Both the position numbers and the translations under genes were made by a program. The notes under the pieces are model-generated. The model was not told where the DNA came from and ran no database searches. It saw only the letters and a program-made list of their open reading frames with translations. From the NCBI GenBank assembly GCA_949361645.1, contig OX442420.1, forward strand, positions 62,001 to 126,000: DNA of 64,000 nucleotides. The letters are read 5' to 3'. The DNA comes from Spongilla lacustris. Lineage: Eukaryota; Porifera; Demospongiae; Spongillida; Spongillidae. Below are positions 43,183 to 55,303 of this stretch, in pieces (position 1 is the stretch's first letter; each line of letters opens with the position of its first letter).

Positions 43183-43450
43183 CTGCAAATGGAGACAAAC
43201 AAATGATAAGGTATACAAGGAATGGTCTGCTCTGTGTAGGTTTGAGTATGTGTATGACATCATGTGTATGACATCATGTGACATTGATTAGTATTATTCT
43301 AGTTAGTGACGTGCACAGCAGCATAAATGGGTAGGGTGAAGGTGGGCATCATATAGGAGCATGTATGTTTGAGAGTAGGCCACGTTTTCTGATGCCCAAT
43401 TAACAGATCCTATTCTTCAATGCAATTCTCCCCCCAAGACTTGGCCTTAC

Positions 43451-43482
43451 CTTCATGTTGTGGTGGGAGAGGCTTATCTTGG
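43451..43482 (-). other. duplicated short exon-end segment
   Basis: CCAAGATAAGCCTCTCCCAC and a GTAAGG donor closely match the 3' end of the exon at 42796-43182 (GCCAAGATTACCTTCTCCCA). A TTAG acceptor precedes it. Probably a micro-duplication of an exon end and donor. Confidence 0.45.
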
Positions 43483-43499
43483 CTAAGGTAAACTGCCAA

Positions 43500-44330
43500 A
43501 TTAGAACGCGGTTTTTAAAAATCCGCTCTTATCTTTAAAACTAAAATGTATCACTTCGGAAGAATCTATATATACATTTCTTATATAAAGACCGACAAAC
43601 TGACGTCGTTAAATACTCAAATCGATCCGCTCAAACAAAGTAAGAACTGATTTTAAAAAATCATTTTAGACGGGGCGGGGGTGCAAGCACAATTGGCCTA
43701 AATAGAACGGGGGTAATCGATAGCTTCAAATGCTTGCTTTGCTTAGAGGCTATTTATGCTCATGCTATCTTAGTATCAGAACGGTTTTGAAATACTTGCT
43801 GCGCCATTTACTGCAATTTCTTAGCCACCATCACGCTTACTGCCAGAGAAAAGCGTTTGTTTAGTGGAGATTCCATTTAATGCTCATCGGTTATTATAAA
43901 ATCGTGCTTATTGTTACAGCCAAACACTGAAAAACGTTTTCTTGCTATCTAGTGAACTGTCGTAAATAATTTTTGAAGGGTGAGAGGTTTATATACAGAT
44001 AAAACAATCACACTACATACGCTGCGAAATACGTATTATGCAAACCTTGCTCTGAATCAAGAAGGGAACTGCACAGCACAGATATAAACAGCAAGATTAT
44101 GGCCAGTACAACAAAATTGGTACCTAGGATAAGGATCGCCTTGGCAGTTGCTGCAGAGGCATAAATGACGTAATTTTATTCATATTTTTTGCGGGATCAA
44201 GTATCAACAATTTATTTGTTGCTTGTGTTTGTTAATTAATACACGCATACGTACGTACGTTAATAGAATAGGAAACCTTTAACGAAAACTCATTTTCGCA
44301 ATCATCCTCATAAACATCTACTTACAAAGC
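43500..44330. other. no gene seen
   Basis: AT-rich sequence without recognisable features. Confidence 0.5.
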
Positions 44331-44341
44331 ATCACACATTT

Positions 44342-45142
44342 TCAAACAACACTCTTGATGTACTCCCACATGAGCTCAGTTGTGGTATCCTTGCTATTGA
44401 GATTGATTGGTTGTCGACCATTGCTCACTAACCACTCTTTCCACTTATTACCTCCCATCTTGTTTGTAGAAATAAACTTGATCACGAGCTTTTTTGGAAC
44501 AATGAACTTGCTAGACTCAAAGTTGTCAGCAATAAACCCTTTGGTCATCAAAAAAGCAACTAATTCACTTTGTGCTTCAATCTGTGCCTGTTTTTGATCC
44601 TCCTATTCGCGTTCCTTTACTTCTCGCTCCTTTCGTTTGGCATCTCTAGCAGCTTTCTTCTTTTCCTTTTTCATTTCTTCTTCTCTTTTCTTCTCCTCTC
44701 TCTCTCAGTTTAGCAATTCTCTCAGGGTTATTGAGATCGACTGGAGCACTTATTCTTTCACCAATGGATGGAATCGACGGCAACTTGCAGCTTCATCAGT
44801 AATGTCAACGTCATCTACATCAGAGTTTGAATTTTCTCCATCAACAACATCACTGCCCATGTCAGACTGCTGAAACCCACAGTACTGCAGATACTCATTC
44901 AACCTTGTTTCGAACCACGGAACTACACATATACCATCAATTGCATTTGCAGGGTTTTCCTTAAGAGTAATTCGTGTCAGCATATTCACTACATCATCTG
45001 CACTTAGCTGAGGGTACTTGTGTTCAATGCCGGTTTCCAAACATGACTTAAACTCAGGACAGTCGAGCAGATTTGTTGCAGTGAAAATGTCCACAGCTTC
45101 ATGCATACTGGTTATATCATTCTCAGCTGCCACCTGGACCAA
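44342..45142 (-). pseudogene. unrecognised coding relic with acidic, coiled-coil and C-terminal parts
   Basis: Minus-strand pieces in order: VQVAAENDITSMHEAVDIF to NEYLQYCGFQQSDMGSDV with an acidic tail, then PSIPSIGERISAPVDLNNPE, a Lys/Glu-rich helix (EEKKREEEMKKEKKKAARDA), then LVAFLMTKGFIADNFESSKF and KMGGNKWKEWLVSNGRQP ending in TAA near 44342. Joining them needs two frameshifts (near 44790 and 44700) and passes one stop (TAG near 44603). I do not recognise the family. It may be the C-terminal part of the C-type gene or of a transposon. Confidence 0.4.
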
Positions 45143-45684
45143 TGAACTGGAATTGGAAAGGATGCAATCAACAGCTGGGTGATTAACAAATACAAGTATC
45201 TCACACTATCTTGCATGCACATGCACATACACATGCACAACAACAGTGTGTTTCAATGTCTATTGCCCCAAGGGGGGGGATTGAAATTGCATGGTTGTGT
45301 TAAACATGCACAAGGCTGTAGTCATTATTAGTATAAAATAATCATTAGCCTGACTGATATACATTGTAGCTCTACGTTCATATAATAGTGTACTGTGTAT
45401 GAAATAATTTGTGTTGTATTGTGTATCTTATCTAATATTATTGTTTTATCCTTTATCCACATCAGAATTAGGCCTACTGTCCATGCATCATTTAGTGATG
45501 ATGTACGCACAAACACAATAACATGCATTTCAATGTAACTCACCGCATTCTAGTCCCACTACTGGAGTAGGTTTCTGCCATGACAAATTTTTCAGAATTC
45601 TCATTTACCCAATTGATGTTAAAAGGGAATATCCCACACTCCTGCATGCATGCCAATTTGAGCTAGTGACTTTCCATCATCACC

Positions 45685-45942
45685 TCATGCAGACATTGAT
45701 CGCCTCCAAGCAGCACTGAATACTTTAGCCAGTTCATACTTGTTCAAGGCCTTGGGAATAATATAAGCCATTGCATCTAACACATCTTGGAGAAACACCT
45801 TTAAGTGTTTAAACACTGCCACATCTAATGGCTGCAGGGCATGTGAAGTGTGAGCTGGCATTCTGACAGCCTTCACCCTTGCCTCAAGGAGGCTTGCTAG
45901 TGAGTTAGGAGAATAGCAGTGAGATCCAAAGCCATCCATCAC
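45685..45942 (-). pseudogene. pogo/jerky-type DDE transposase fragment
   Basis: MDGFGSHCYSPNSLASLLEA, then VRMPAHTSHALQPLDVAVFK, is the third catalytic block of Tc1/pogo-like DDE_1 transposases (DGxxSH and P-x-H-T-S-H-x-x-Q-P-L-D). The rest of the element is absent. Confidence 0.8.
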
Positions 45943-47083
45943 TAACTAATAGGCTTAAGCTTAGTTGTAAAAAATTATTTAATAAGACTTACCTTGTTGA
46001 CGATTGTGGAACTAATTATGCCTCTCTATCAAAACAATGAATAATTTAAGGTGACCCACAACACCCCCACAGTTCACCTCCCTATCCGTTCTAAAAGGAT
46101 AAGGTGTTCTATTTTGGCAGTTTACCTTACCATCATCAGCAGCTTCCATAGAGCTATCATTGTCATCACAATCCATTCTGCCCATAGCCTCAACACTTTT
46201 ATTTCCTATCACTTTACTGTTTGCAGGTGACCCAGCTGGTCTTGTGATGTCAGTGGCGTTGTTTTGATAGTTATTGGCTGTAGCTTCACTTTCATGTTGA
46301 TATGAATCCATGATTCCAACTACTTTAGTATTCTTGACAGGCTCATCATTTGTAACAGCTGTATCCATCTCCCCCATCGTACTCTTAATTGATTCACTTC
46401 CATTAGTCTCAACTCTTCTATTCTTGACCAGTTTACTGTGTTCTATTATTGCTTCTGATGACTTGGTCCCTGCAACTGGAGATAAAAATCAAAAGGTGTA
46501 CAAGGATTGGCTGATACACTCACCACTTGAAGCTTCTTGTTTATAGTGATATCATTCCCACTCATGAAACAATCTGGTAACCACATCAGCTGGTCCTCAC
46601 TCATGCAGGTCTCCATTCTGGTCTTCTGAAATGGTACGCTTCCACTTGTATGCTGACCTTGAACACACCACTATAGCTACATGAGGATGGTCTGTGGTAC
46701 AACGGGCTGCTGCACACATGAAGGCATCTTCAAACTGGACATTATGGTACTTGAGCACACTACAGGCACTCTTGATACCACTGTGGACAAGACCTCTTAT
46801 CTCCTTACACACCTCACTTGAAGCCTCATCAACATGCACTACTATATAAGAGAACATGTCAAAAAGGGTCACAATTTCTGCAGTACCCCTTTGCTCAAAT
46901 GAGATGCAGTTGCGATACAGATGCAATGGCTTGTCTCCTTCCATGCACATGCACCTTCCAAGGAGATGGGTTGGTTGGAGATAAAAGATGGGCCACAAGA
47001 CAGCAAAACATACCACTAGGAATATAGCCACGGGGGAACCTAATCATCAGGGAGGCACGTCTTTCAAGGTACTTGGACACTTG

Positions 47084-47091
47084 GGTAGAGT
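47084..47091. repeat. 8-bp target site duplication, left
   Basis: GGTAGAGT, identical to 47554-47561. Confidence 0.9.
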
Positions 47092-47553
47092 CAGTGGCGT
47101 AGCAAGGGGGGGGCAAGGGGGGCGGTCGCCCCGGGCGCCGAGTTGAGAGGGGCGCTAAAATCGTGGGGAAAAAATTTTTTTTATAGGTCAAACAAAAATT
47201 TTAAAAGTAGGTCTAAGGTCAGGCTCAGCATAATTTCTTTGATAATCGTACGGTACCGGTTGTATTCAGGCTCACTCAAGGAAAAATTATATAGCGATCA
47301 TAGGACGACTATCGTTTGGATCGGTGTCTCTTGGCCTGAAATAGTTCGAAGAGGCAGGTAAACAGAAAATAAGTTAATTAACCCCAACTGATTAACCCGC
47401 TAGTCTCGCTTAAAAAACTTTGTTGTCCAAACGCAAGGGGGACCCCCCCCGCTCGTATGTTCGGCCAAACGCAAGAGGAGGGGGGGGGGGGGGGGGGGGG
47501 GCGCCATTAGTGCATTTTGCCCCCGGGCGCCCAACACCCTCGCTACGCCACTG
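47092..47553. mobile_element. 462-bp hAT-type MITE in a coding exon
   Basis: Ends CAGTGGCGTAGCAAGG and, reverse-complemented, CAGTGGCGTAGCGAGG, flanked by perfect 8-bp duplications GGTAGAGT. It is non-coding with poly-G and CGGGCGCC blocks. Removing it and one duplication restores DSTQVSKYLER in the GTPase C exon. Confidence 0.9.
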
Positions 47554-49396
47554 GGTAGAGTCCAGGTGGGGCAGCAGAGCAGGCATCAAGTACTCACCAT
47601 CTCTGATCATATAGCTATGGCACCATGACTCACCAGCAACTTCACTAGATCTTGTGGAGCGAACAGACCCTCTTTGTAGTGCTTTGGAAACTTCCTCAGT
47701 AGCTCCACTGACAACAGGCCATGGTCCCTGAACATGACCAGGTCACCTCTAACGGCCACACCCCCCTCTGGATTATCCCTCAGCCTGTGGTGGTACTGCA
47801 CTAGTTCAGTCACCTTGGTGAGGACTACCTGAGGGTCACAGAACACTGTCTGGGGAAGAACCTCTGGGTAATGTAAGAACACATTGTGTTTGACAAGATG
47901 GTGCAAGACAGCAGAGAATGCATCTCCTTCAATGTAAAACCATTTAGCAGACACCTGACACTCTACAAGACTCAAGACACCATCTTGGGAAGACCTTTGG
48001 AAATCATTCTCCAGCCCAAACCATGCTATAGGCATTTTTATCAACTGCTGGGGTGACATGGATATGATTTCCTTCCTAAGTACCTGGGCAACATGTCTGT
48101 CCAGATCTTCAGGGGAAAGGCCATTCACAGCAAATATCAGCACTTTCATCCCATCTTCATAATATAACGCTTTAAAGTGGGTAGAATCCAATAATGCCTG
48201 GAGTTGTTGGTTTTTCTCTCTGATGGTTTCTGCACAGCTATCTTTGGCATCTCGATGTGTTCCCACAGTGATAATCAGAGGATGAGCATCCTGGGAGTGA
48301 ATTGCTCCAAGACAGTGTTGAAGGATCTGTTTATGAGAGAGAGATGATCGATATGGTATTACCAACAGGCTTGCCATCTGCTCCATAGTACTCAATGGTG
48401 GGGTGATGTGATAGCTCTTCTGTCAGCTTCAGTACAAATATTATAACTGATGGGTTTTGTACAAACAATGGAAGGATGTCATGACCACCACTGTCGATGA
48501 ACTGGATCCACTTCACACCAAACAACTTCTTGTTGTCTACAAAGGGGAATTTAGGTTTAATATGAACTAACAAGGCCTGATGCTCTTACCTGAGGATTGG
48601 TTGATGTGATGAATGAGCTCATCCTCTATATCTGCAGTCCTGCTCTGTTCAGGCTGGGTGGTGTCCTTGGTGATGTTCACACCAGCAGGGGTGGGACCAA
48701 CAGCTCCATCACTGGCTACATTGGAAGGGTCCATGGCCATCTTTGGGAGAGTGCTCACCACATCAGCCAATGATGGTGCCATGGATACACCACCTTTGAT
48801 GGTTCCTCCAATAACACTCATCAGTGCCTGGTCATCTTCAACCACAAACCAGTCATCCACCTCTTGTCCACCCACACCAGCCAGTGTGAAGGAGATGGCT
48901 CTAACAGGGTTGTCAGCCAGTCCTGTACTGACACATTGCTTTGGATGGTCCTTCTTGAGAAGGAGGTGTTTGAGGTGAGTCTTGCCAACACCAGCAGCTC
49001 CAAGGATGAGACACTTGGTCACTGAGGTTTCCACATATCCCTTGGTCCATGGCCTCCTCATACAGCCTCCTACAGTTGTCAACACTACTGGTAGTAATGA
49101 CAACTATTCAGGATGACATTACCACATGTGGCAACACCAATGATACTTCCTAGTAACCATTCTAACACCCCAAATTTCCCCCTTACAATAGCCCATGGCT
49201 CACGTGCGCCGTTACAGTTCTGCCCAAAGCCTTTAAGTCTTACCTTAACATCACGACCAAACGTGCCTCCAAACTTTTTTTTAAAAATCACTTTTAATAT
49301 AGACCCAAACATTAGCGGCCACAAAATGTGTGCGTTATTTAGAATTTGTGTTTTCATGATGCAATAATAATAAAATCACACGACCTAATTAATTGT

Positions 49397-49675
49397 ACAA
49401 GATATAAAAAACATTCTCTCTGAGAAAGTTAGTGGTATACAGGATTTGAAGGCAATGGTGGTGTAAAAAGAAAGGGAACAAGGGATTCAGTGGAGATACA
49501 ATGATTATTCCTATATTTAGCAACATAATTGTAATGACGTTCTATACAGTGCTAAATATAGGAATAATCATTGTATCTCCACTGAATCCCTTGTTCCCTT
49601 TCTTTTTACACCACCATTGCCTTCAAATCCTATATACCACTAACTTTCTCAGAGAGAATGTTTTTTATATCTTGT
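49397..49675. repeat. long near-perfect hairpin (126-bp arms, 27-bp loop)
   Basis: 49397-49522 and 49550-49675 are reverse complements; I found a single mismatch (GTATACAGG against GTATATAGG). Transcripts from either strand would fold into a long double-stranded RNA. No coding content or clear target duplication. Confidence 0.9.
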
Positions 49676-49919
49676 TTCATTCATTTTTTTAATAAGTGCG
49701 GACTACTAGTATATAGGTGTACATGTAGTACAATGTAGAAGTAAATCAGTACGATTATTAGCGGCGGATCCAAGATTTCTGGAAGGGGGGGGGGTCTAAT
49801 AACTATATTCACAAGCGGGGGTGGGTACTGGAGGGGGCGTGCCCCCTCCCGTTGCAGGTAGGGGGTCAGGGGGAGCGCTGTCAGCTTCCCCAGTGGGGCC
49901 TGGGGCGAAGCCCCAGCCG

Positions 49920-50262
49920 TTTTTTCACTTTTGCGTTCATTTAGCATGAAAATAAGCATACTTTAAAAGTGTATTCAATATTGATAGCTAGCAAGCGCAA
50001 TATTCGAATTGATTAATATAGAAGCTTAAGCCTACGTGAGTCAATGTGGATAAGGATAGCAAATAGAAAACTCTACGCAAAGCCATTGTGACCGTATTCT
50101 GGTCTAAACGACGCACACGTTTTACCTTTATACCTACTTGATTTAGCTTTACCTGTTTCCTGAGGTAAACTATCTTCTTTTGATCGCTTACTTCTTGCTC
50201 GCACCATTCCATCGCGCAGCACTGCACGCTTGGAGGGCCTTGGCTTTAGACCCCCCCCCCCC

Positions 50263-50293
<31 letters not shown>

Positions 50294-50455
50294 ACTTTGG
50301 GTCGAATGCTAACTCGCTAATCAGAACACTCGTGTTCGCTAAACGCTTCGTTTTTGAACTCATGTAATTAATTATTCATAAGTTAATTTATTCATAACTG
50401 GTCGGGCCGAGGGGGGGTCTTTAGACCCCTTAGACCCCCCCTGGATCCGCCACTG
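49920..50455 (-). repeat. dispersed repeat copy 1 (inverted relative to 52100-52680)
   Basis: Shared blocks with 52100-52680 in opposite orientation: CGGATCC end with poly-G/C, TGGTCGGGC, GAATGCTAACTCGCTAATC, ACGGTCACAATGGCTTTGCG (as complement) and CAATATTCGA. The outer end reads CTGGATCCGCCACTG. A non-autonomous transposon family is likely. Confidence 0.75.
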
Positions 50456-51008
50456 CGATTGTACGATACCGTTTGTAATTCCCATGTTTATTGCCTAGCA
50501 ACACAATGTTTACAGTTATGTTACATTTGCAGCTGTTCCATTAGTTCGATACTCACGCGCCAAGCTTTCCCTCTTAGAAGCTTGTTTCTCGTCTGAATTC
50601 AGTTCATAACGTCGCTTCTTAGACGCAACAGAATTCTTTTCCTGTTGCCATCTCTTAGAAGCTTGGTTCGACTCCAGATTTGCTCTGTACATATTACGAG
50701 CAGACGCCCGCCTTTGTTCAGCATCAGCATCGTACCGAACTCGGGAGGACTCTAACTCATAGTCTCGATTTAGGAGGTATTCCTCTTTCGTAGCCGTAAA
50801 GGCATTTTGACAAAAACAACTTCGCTAGCTAAAAGTGGTGAGCTAAAGAAACTCCCACCTGTTCCATGCCAATCATACACAATCCACAATTCTGCAACAT
50901 TGTCATGGAAACGGTTTTGTTTTTATATCTTGGCGCGCGAGAACAGCTGCAAATTACGTATATTGGTTACATGCTTTTATATATCTGATACCTGAAGATG
51001 TATTGTCA

Positions 51009-51626
51009 GATTTTTCTACATTTTTTGGTGTAACTGGCGCTCTTTAAAACCTTTCCTATACTCACCCATAAAGACGACGACGACTATGGACAAATTACGG
51101 TCTGGGAACGAGACATACGAGCTTTTTTGTTCTCTTAAAGTAAACGGTCTGGCGACTTGAACAAAACATGAAAATGATCGTCTTTCCCATTGTGGCTCGA
51201 TAGCAATAAAGAGCTACACTATCCGTTTCTCGGTTCGTGAGTTATACGCGGGACGCGTTTTTTAAATGATTTCATGATACGGAGTTACTCCCGTAACTCT
51301 CGATACCAAGCATGTATATCTGACATCAAGGGGCAGTCGGTAGGATTTTTCTACATTTTTTGGTGTTACTGGCGCTCTTTAAAACCTTTCCTATCTTGAG
51401 CTATACTCACCCATAAAGACGACGACGACGATGGACAAATTACGGTCTGGGAACGAGACATACGAGCTTTTTTGTTCTCTTAAAGTAAACGGTTTGGCGA
51501 CTTGAACAAAGTATGAAAATGATCGTTTTTCCATTGTGGCTCGATAGCAATAAAGAACTACACTATCCGTTTCTCGGTTCGTGAGTTATACGCGGATCGC
51601 GTATTTTTAATGATTTCATGATACGG
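51009..51626. repeat. tandem duplication of about 280 bp
   Basis: 51009-51283 and 51345-51626 are direct repeats with a few changes (blocks TTTTTCTACATTTTTTGGTG, GGTCTGGGAACGAGACATAC, TATCCGTTTCTCGGTTCGTG). AT/GC-balanced, no open frame of note. Confidence 0.85.
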
Positions 51627-51752
51627 CACAAATCCTATATGAGAGTTACTGCCGTAACTCCAAATGAAATGCCTCTTAGATACTAGTACACACACGTTTG
51701 GTCCAAAACAATATGGCCGCAAATGTTTTGATCCTTCCCGGGATGACACTAG

Positions 51753-52100
51753 TTGGGCGCAACCCGACCTTCGCGTATTGCGGAAGGTCGGGTACCAAAC
51801 CCGCACAGTTTTTGTACAGGCATATTATGCAATACGTCAATGAATTGTGGCGTGTTATACCATAGATATTAGACTATTCCAGTCTAATATCTATGGTCAT
51901 ACAATCGGTATCAATGAATAGTTGTGTAAAGGATGTCTAAATCAGTTTGGCTTTACTAACCAGCTGCCGCAGAATGTATTTATTGGGCTCCTGCATTCTG
52001 ATTGGACTGCAATCCCCGTTGCAGCTTGTACAAAAACTGTGCGGGTTTGGTACCCGACCTTCCGCCAATACGCGAAGGTCGGGCTACGCCCAACTCAGTG
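51753..52100. repeat. inverted-repeat element with a small hairpin inside
   Basis: Arms 51753-51820 and 52026-52100 are reverse complements (GTTGGGCG..., CCCGACCTTCGCGTATTG, ACCAAACCCGCACAG). The centre contains ACCATAGATATTAGAC and its complement at 51862-51898. Confidence 0.8.
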
Positions 52101-52680
52101 GCGGATCCAGGGGGGGGGGGGGGGGGGGGGGGGGTCTAAGGGGTCTAAAGACCCCCCCCCCCCCCCCCCCCCTCGGCCCGACCAGTTATGAATAAATTAA
52201 CTTATGAATCATTAATTACATGATTGACGAGTTGAAAAACCATAGATAGTTTAGTCTAAACTATCTATGGAAAAACGAATAGTTTAGTGAACGCGAGTGA
52301 ACTGATTAGCGAGTTAGCATTCGACCCAAAGTGTGTGTGAGTGTGTGTGTGTGTGGGAGCGGGTCAAAAGCCAAGGCCCTCCAAGCGTGCAGTGTTTTAT
52401 TAGTATTACTGCTGAGCGATGGAATATTGTGCGAGCAAGAAGTAAGCGATCAATTTACATCAGGGCTAAATCAAGTAGGTATATAATACTATTAAAGGTA
52501 AAACGTGTGTGTCGTTTAGACCAGAATACGGTCACAATGGCTTTGCGTAGAGTTCTATTCGCTATCCTTATCCACGTTGACTCACGCAGGCTATACTAAT
52601 CGACTCGAATATTGCGCTTGCTAGCTATCAATAATGAACACACTTTCAAAGTATATATGCTTTTTTTCATGCTAAAGTTA
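52100..52680 (+). repeat. dispersed repeat copy 2
   Basis: Begins CAGTGGCGGATCCAGG followed by long G and C runs, and matches 49920-50455 in inverse orientation. A second CCATAGATAGTTTAG hairpin (52243-52272) interrupts it relative to copy 1. Confidence 0.75.
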
Positions 52681-52954
52681 AAAAGCGGGGATGACACGGC
52701 AAGGGGTCTATATACAGAATTTGTCAAGCCAAGATAGTCATACGGGACAGAGACGAGCCATGTAAGGACATGTGCCCAATTCATATTAATCTCACGTGTG
52801 AGGCAACGATTTTATATGGCTCCGTTTCTAGCGGCGGATGTAGTTATTAGCGCGCGATCTCCTCGTCCGGATTACTGAGTGGTTTCATGTATGAGCTGAC
52901 AGCGACCCTCCAGATGGACCTCCTCATTAAAAGATCTCTCGTGATCCACCACTA

Positions 52955-53489
52955 CAGGGCCGCCGGAGCCGGGGCGGCTGGGGCGGCCTCACTTTTTATT
53001 GCGCATAGTAATAACTTCAACTAACTACACACTTATTAAACCTGCGTACCGAAGCAGAATATACTAGTAGTGTACCAGACTTTAAACTTTAGCTTGTGAA
53101 TTTTGGAAATCATCAGTCGTGAAGCGCTCGTTCCAAGCCCAGTGGTTCCAAATGAGAGGTGGCCATGGTTACATTACGATGTTAATCATGATCAAGCTTT
53201 CTGCTTTTCATGTGTCATGGCTTACAAGAATAATTATTTACATATACTGATCACATCTTCTTTTAAGAGAAATAATTCATATCTACGGGATTTAATTGCT
53301 AGAAAGACGCCATCGCTATGTTGGAATGCAGCCAGCCCCATAAGGATGCGCACATACACATGTAGGAGACAAGTACTTGGGTCTGAATTTAATTGTGTGA
53401 GAGTTATCTAACTAAGCGCGATAATAAATCAGTAATTAATTATGAAATTAATGAGCCGCCCCAATTGTCGACTCCTTCCGGCGGCTCTG
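52955..53489 (+). mobile_element. 535-bp hAT-like element with TTF-type zinc-finger fragment
   Basis: Left end CAGGGCCGCCGGAGCC and right end, reverse-complemented, CAGAGCCGCCGGAAGG. CACTA flanks both sides (52950-52954 and 53490-53494), a 5-bp duplication. Inside, from 53103, RWPWLHYDVNHDQAFCFSC is the start of the TTF-type finger (W-L-x-Y then C-x-x-C) of ZMYM-like hAT transposases. The rest of the transposase is missing, so it is an internal-deletion derivative. Confidence 0.7.
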
Positions 53490-53578
53490 CACTAACTGCC
53501 CTTATCCCGGCCAGGTGTGTGGATTTCCCTATAGTACCTCATAAAGCACTTGGTCCATATAGGTGTCATGTGATACAT

Positions 53579-53810
<232 letters not shown>

Positions 53811-54220
53811 ACACACTCTGATCATCTGATCTCTCTGTTAATCACTGCAGTATAGCCTGCTGCTATGCAATGCTCTGGGCACTCCTCCAGGAGACTGCAA
53901 ATACATTGAACTACACTGTAGGTGGGCAAAACAGAATGACGGTTGGATGCATTTTACATATTGAGAACTGTCTGCTGTCAGAATGTAAATATCAGAAATG
54001 AAATAACGTAAATCAGAATGTGAATCATCTCCCCTCCTAATGAAGTTTATTTTATCTTTCATTGCTAATGATTTGACTATGTCGTGCTCCCACTTTGCAG
54101 AGCTTAGCTTTGTGTCCATTTCCCATGCCCATGTCATTGCCACGTCCCAGACTGGTGTCACATGTCCAGGCTGGCTGTCCCGGAGCTGCTTTCCCATCTT
54201 GTGAGCACGGAGGAGCAAGA

Positions 54221-54495
54221 GGTGTGTGTGAGTGAGTGTGTGTGTCGTGTGTGAGTGTGTGTGTGTTGTGTGTGTGTGAGTGTGTGGTATGTGTGTGTGT
54301 GAGTGTGTGTGGTATGTGTGTGTGTGTGAGTCTGTGTGAGTGAGTGTGTGTGTTGTGTTTGTGTGTGTGTGAGTGAGTGTGTGTGTGTTGTGTGTGTGTT
54401 GTGTGTGTGTGAGTGTGTGTGGTATGTGTGTGTGTGTCTGTGTGTGTGTGTGTGTGTTGTGTGTGGTGTGTGTGTATGTGTGTGTTGTGTGCTGC
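54221..54495. repeat. (GT)n/GAGTGTGT microsatellite
   Basis: GTGTGT with frequent GAGT and GGTATG interruptions. Confidence 0.9.
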
Positions 54496-54499
54496 TAGT

Positions 54500-55230
54500 A
54501 TAGACCTACGTAGTTCCATGGTAGATGGTGGTGATGAACACTTATGGGGAGTAAGGGTGAAGATGAGGATAACTATTAAGATGAAATTGAAGTTAACTAA
54601 AACCCACAGCAAGTACATGTACATGCATTGTGTATATGGGACAGTGTCCAGCAATATCGGGCTTGTGAGTTTTGTCACTAAAAAAAATTGCACATTACAC
54701 TAATCAATACATCTTGTGTATGCTACATTTATGAGTGGAGACAATCCATAGTAGAGCACCACAACTTTTGCCACGACTCTCACAAAGCCTTTTCATTTTT
54801 CAGCAATCTAATAGGGCTCATTGAGATTAGTTATTATGCACAGTTTCACTTTCGGATACACTTCGATATTTTGTCAACTTTGTAAGCACCATGAAATTTT
54901 GTGATCACTATGACTGTTTTGCAAAGTTACAGTAATGTGTCCATAAGATTTTGATTGAAACTGTTACTAACACTAGAATGCACTTGCCTCATGGGTGTAC
55001 ACATATGTATGTGTTGTGTGAAAACCTTAATAAACTTAATATTTTGACTAGTTGTTTTACACTTCTCAAATTATCTCAAAACACCCCTATTCATTTCTCT
55101 ATTTCAATTTAACCCCATGACAAGATAGGTTATGAAGTAGTTAATGCATTAAAATTAATTTTGGGTATCCGTTCCGCTAGTAAGTTATAAATTGATTTGT
55201 GTCAAAAAATTATGTTTCTTTGAACTGCCA
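54500..55230. other. no gene seen
   Basis: AT-rich sequence. Open frames are short and without domains. Confidence 0.5.
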
Positions 55231-55232
55231 CA

Positions 55233-55303
55233 GAGGAAGGCTGGTGGCTGCACTGTTTGACTGTGGATATGTTAGGGTGGCTGAATTCTTACAAATGAGG
55301 TAA
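55233..55303 (+). pseudogene. 5'-truncated copy of the last Death-domain exon
   Basis: Encodes GRLVAALFDCGYVRVAEFLQ with the same stop and 3' flank as gene A. It faces copy B's terminal exon, mirroring the fragment at 41707-41852. Confidence 0.8.

Larger units (their letters stand above)
46131..49068 (-). pseudogene. GTPase relative C: ROC-like GTPase, COR and linker exons, disrupted
   Basis: Exons on the minus strand: 49068-48590, 48536-48363, 48326-47634, 47600-about 46524 and 46469-46131. The first has P-loop LGAAGVGKT, the second FIDSGGHDILP (switch II), the third VGTHRDA (G4) and IFAVNG (G5) and a COR-like region. The fourth has RFPRGYIPSGMFCCLVAHLL, FEQRGTAEIVTLFDMFSYIV and CMSEDQLMWLPD. 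The fifth is an acidic linker. In exon four a 462-bp MITE splits DSTQ from VSKYLER, and reading on needs frameshifts near 46945 and 46610. No Death domain was found after the linker. It is more divergent from A and B than they are from each other, and its G4 motif is more canonical. Confidence 0.7.

Noticed and set aside
46895..47191. MITE acting as a new intron in GTPase C
   Set aside because: Splice sites at its ends would not restore the frame DSTQVSKYL, and other frameshifts are present in the exon.
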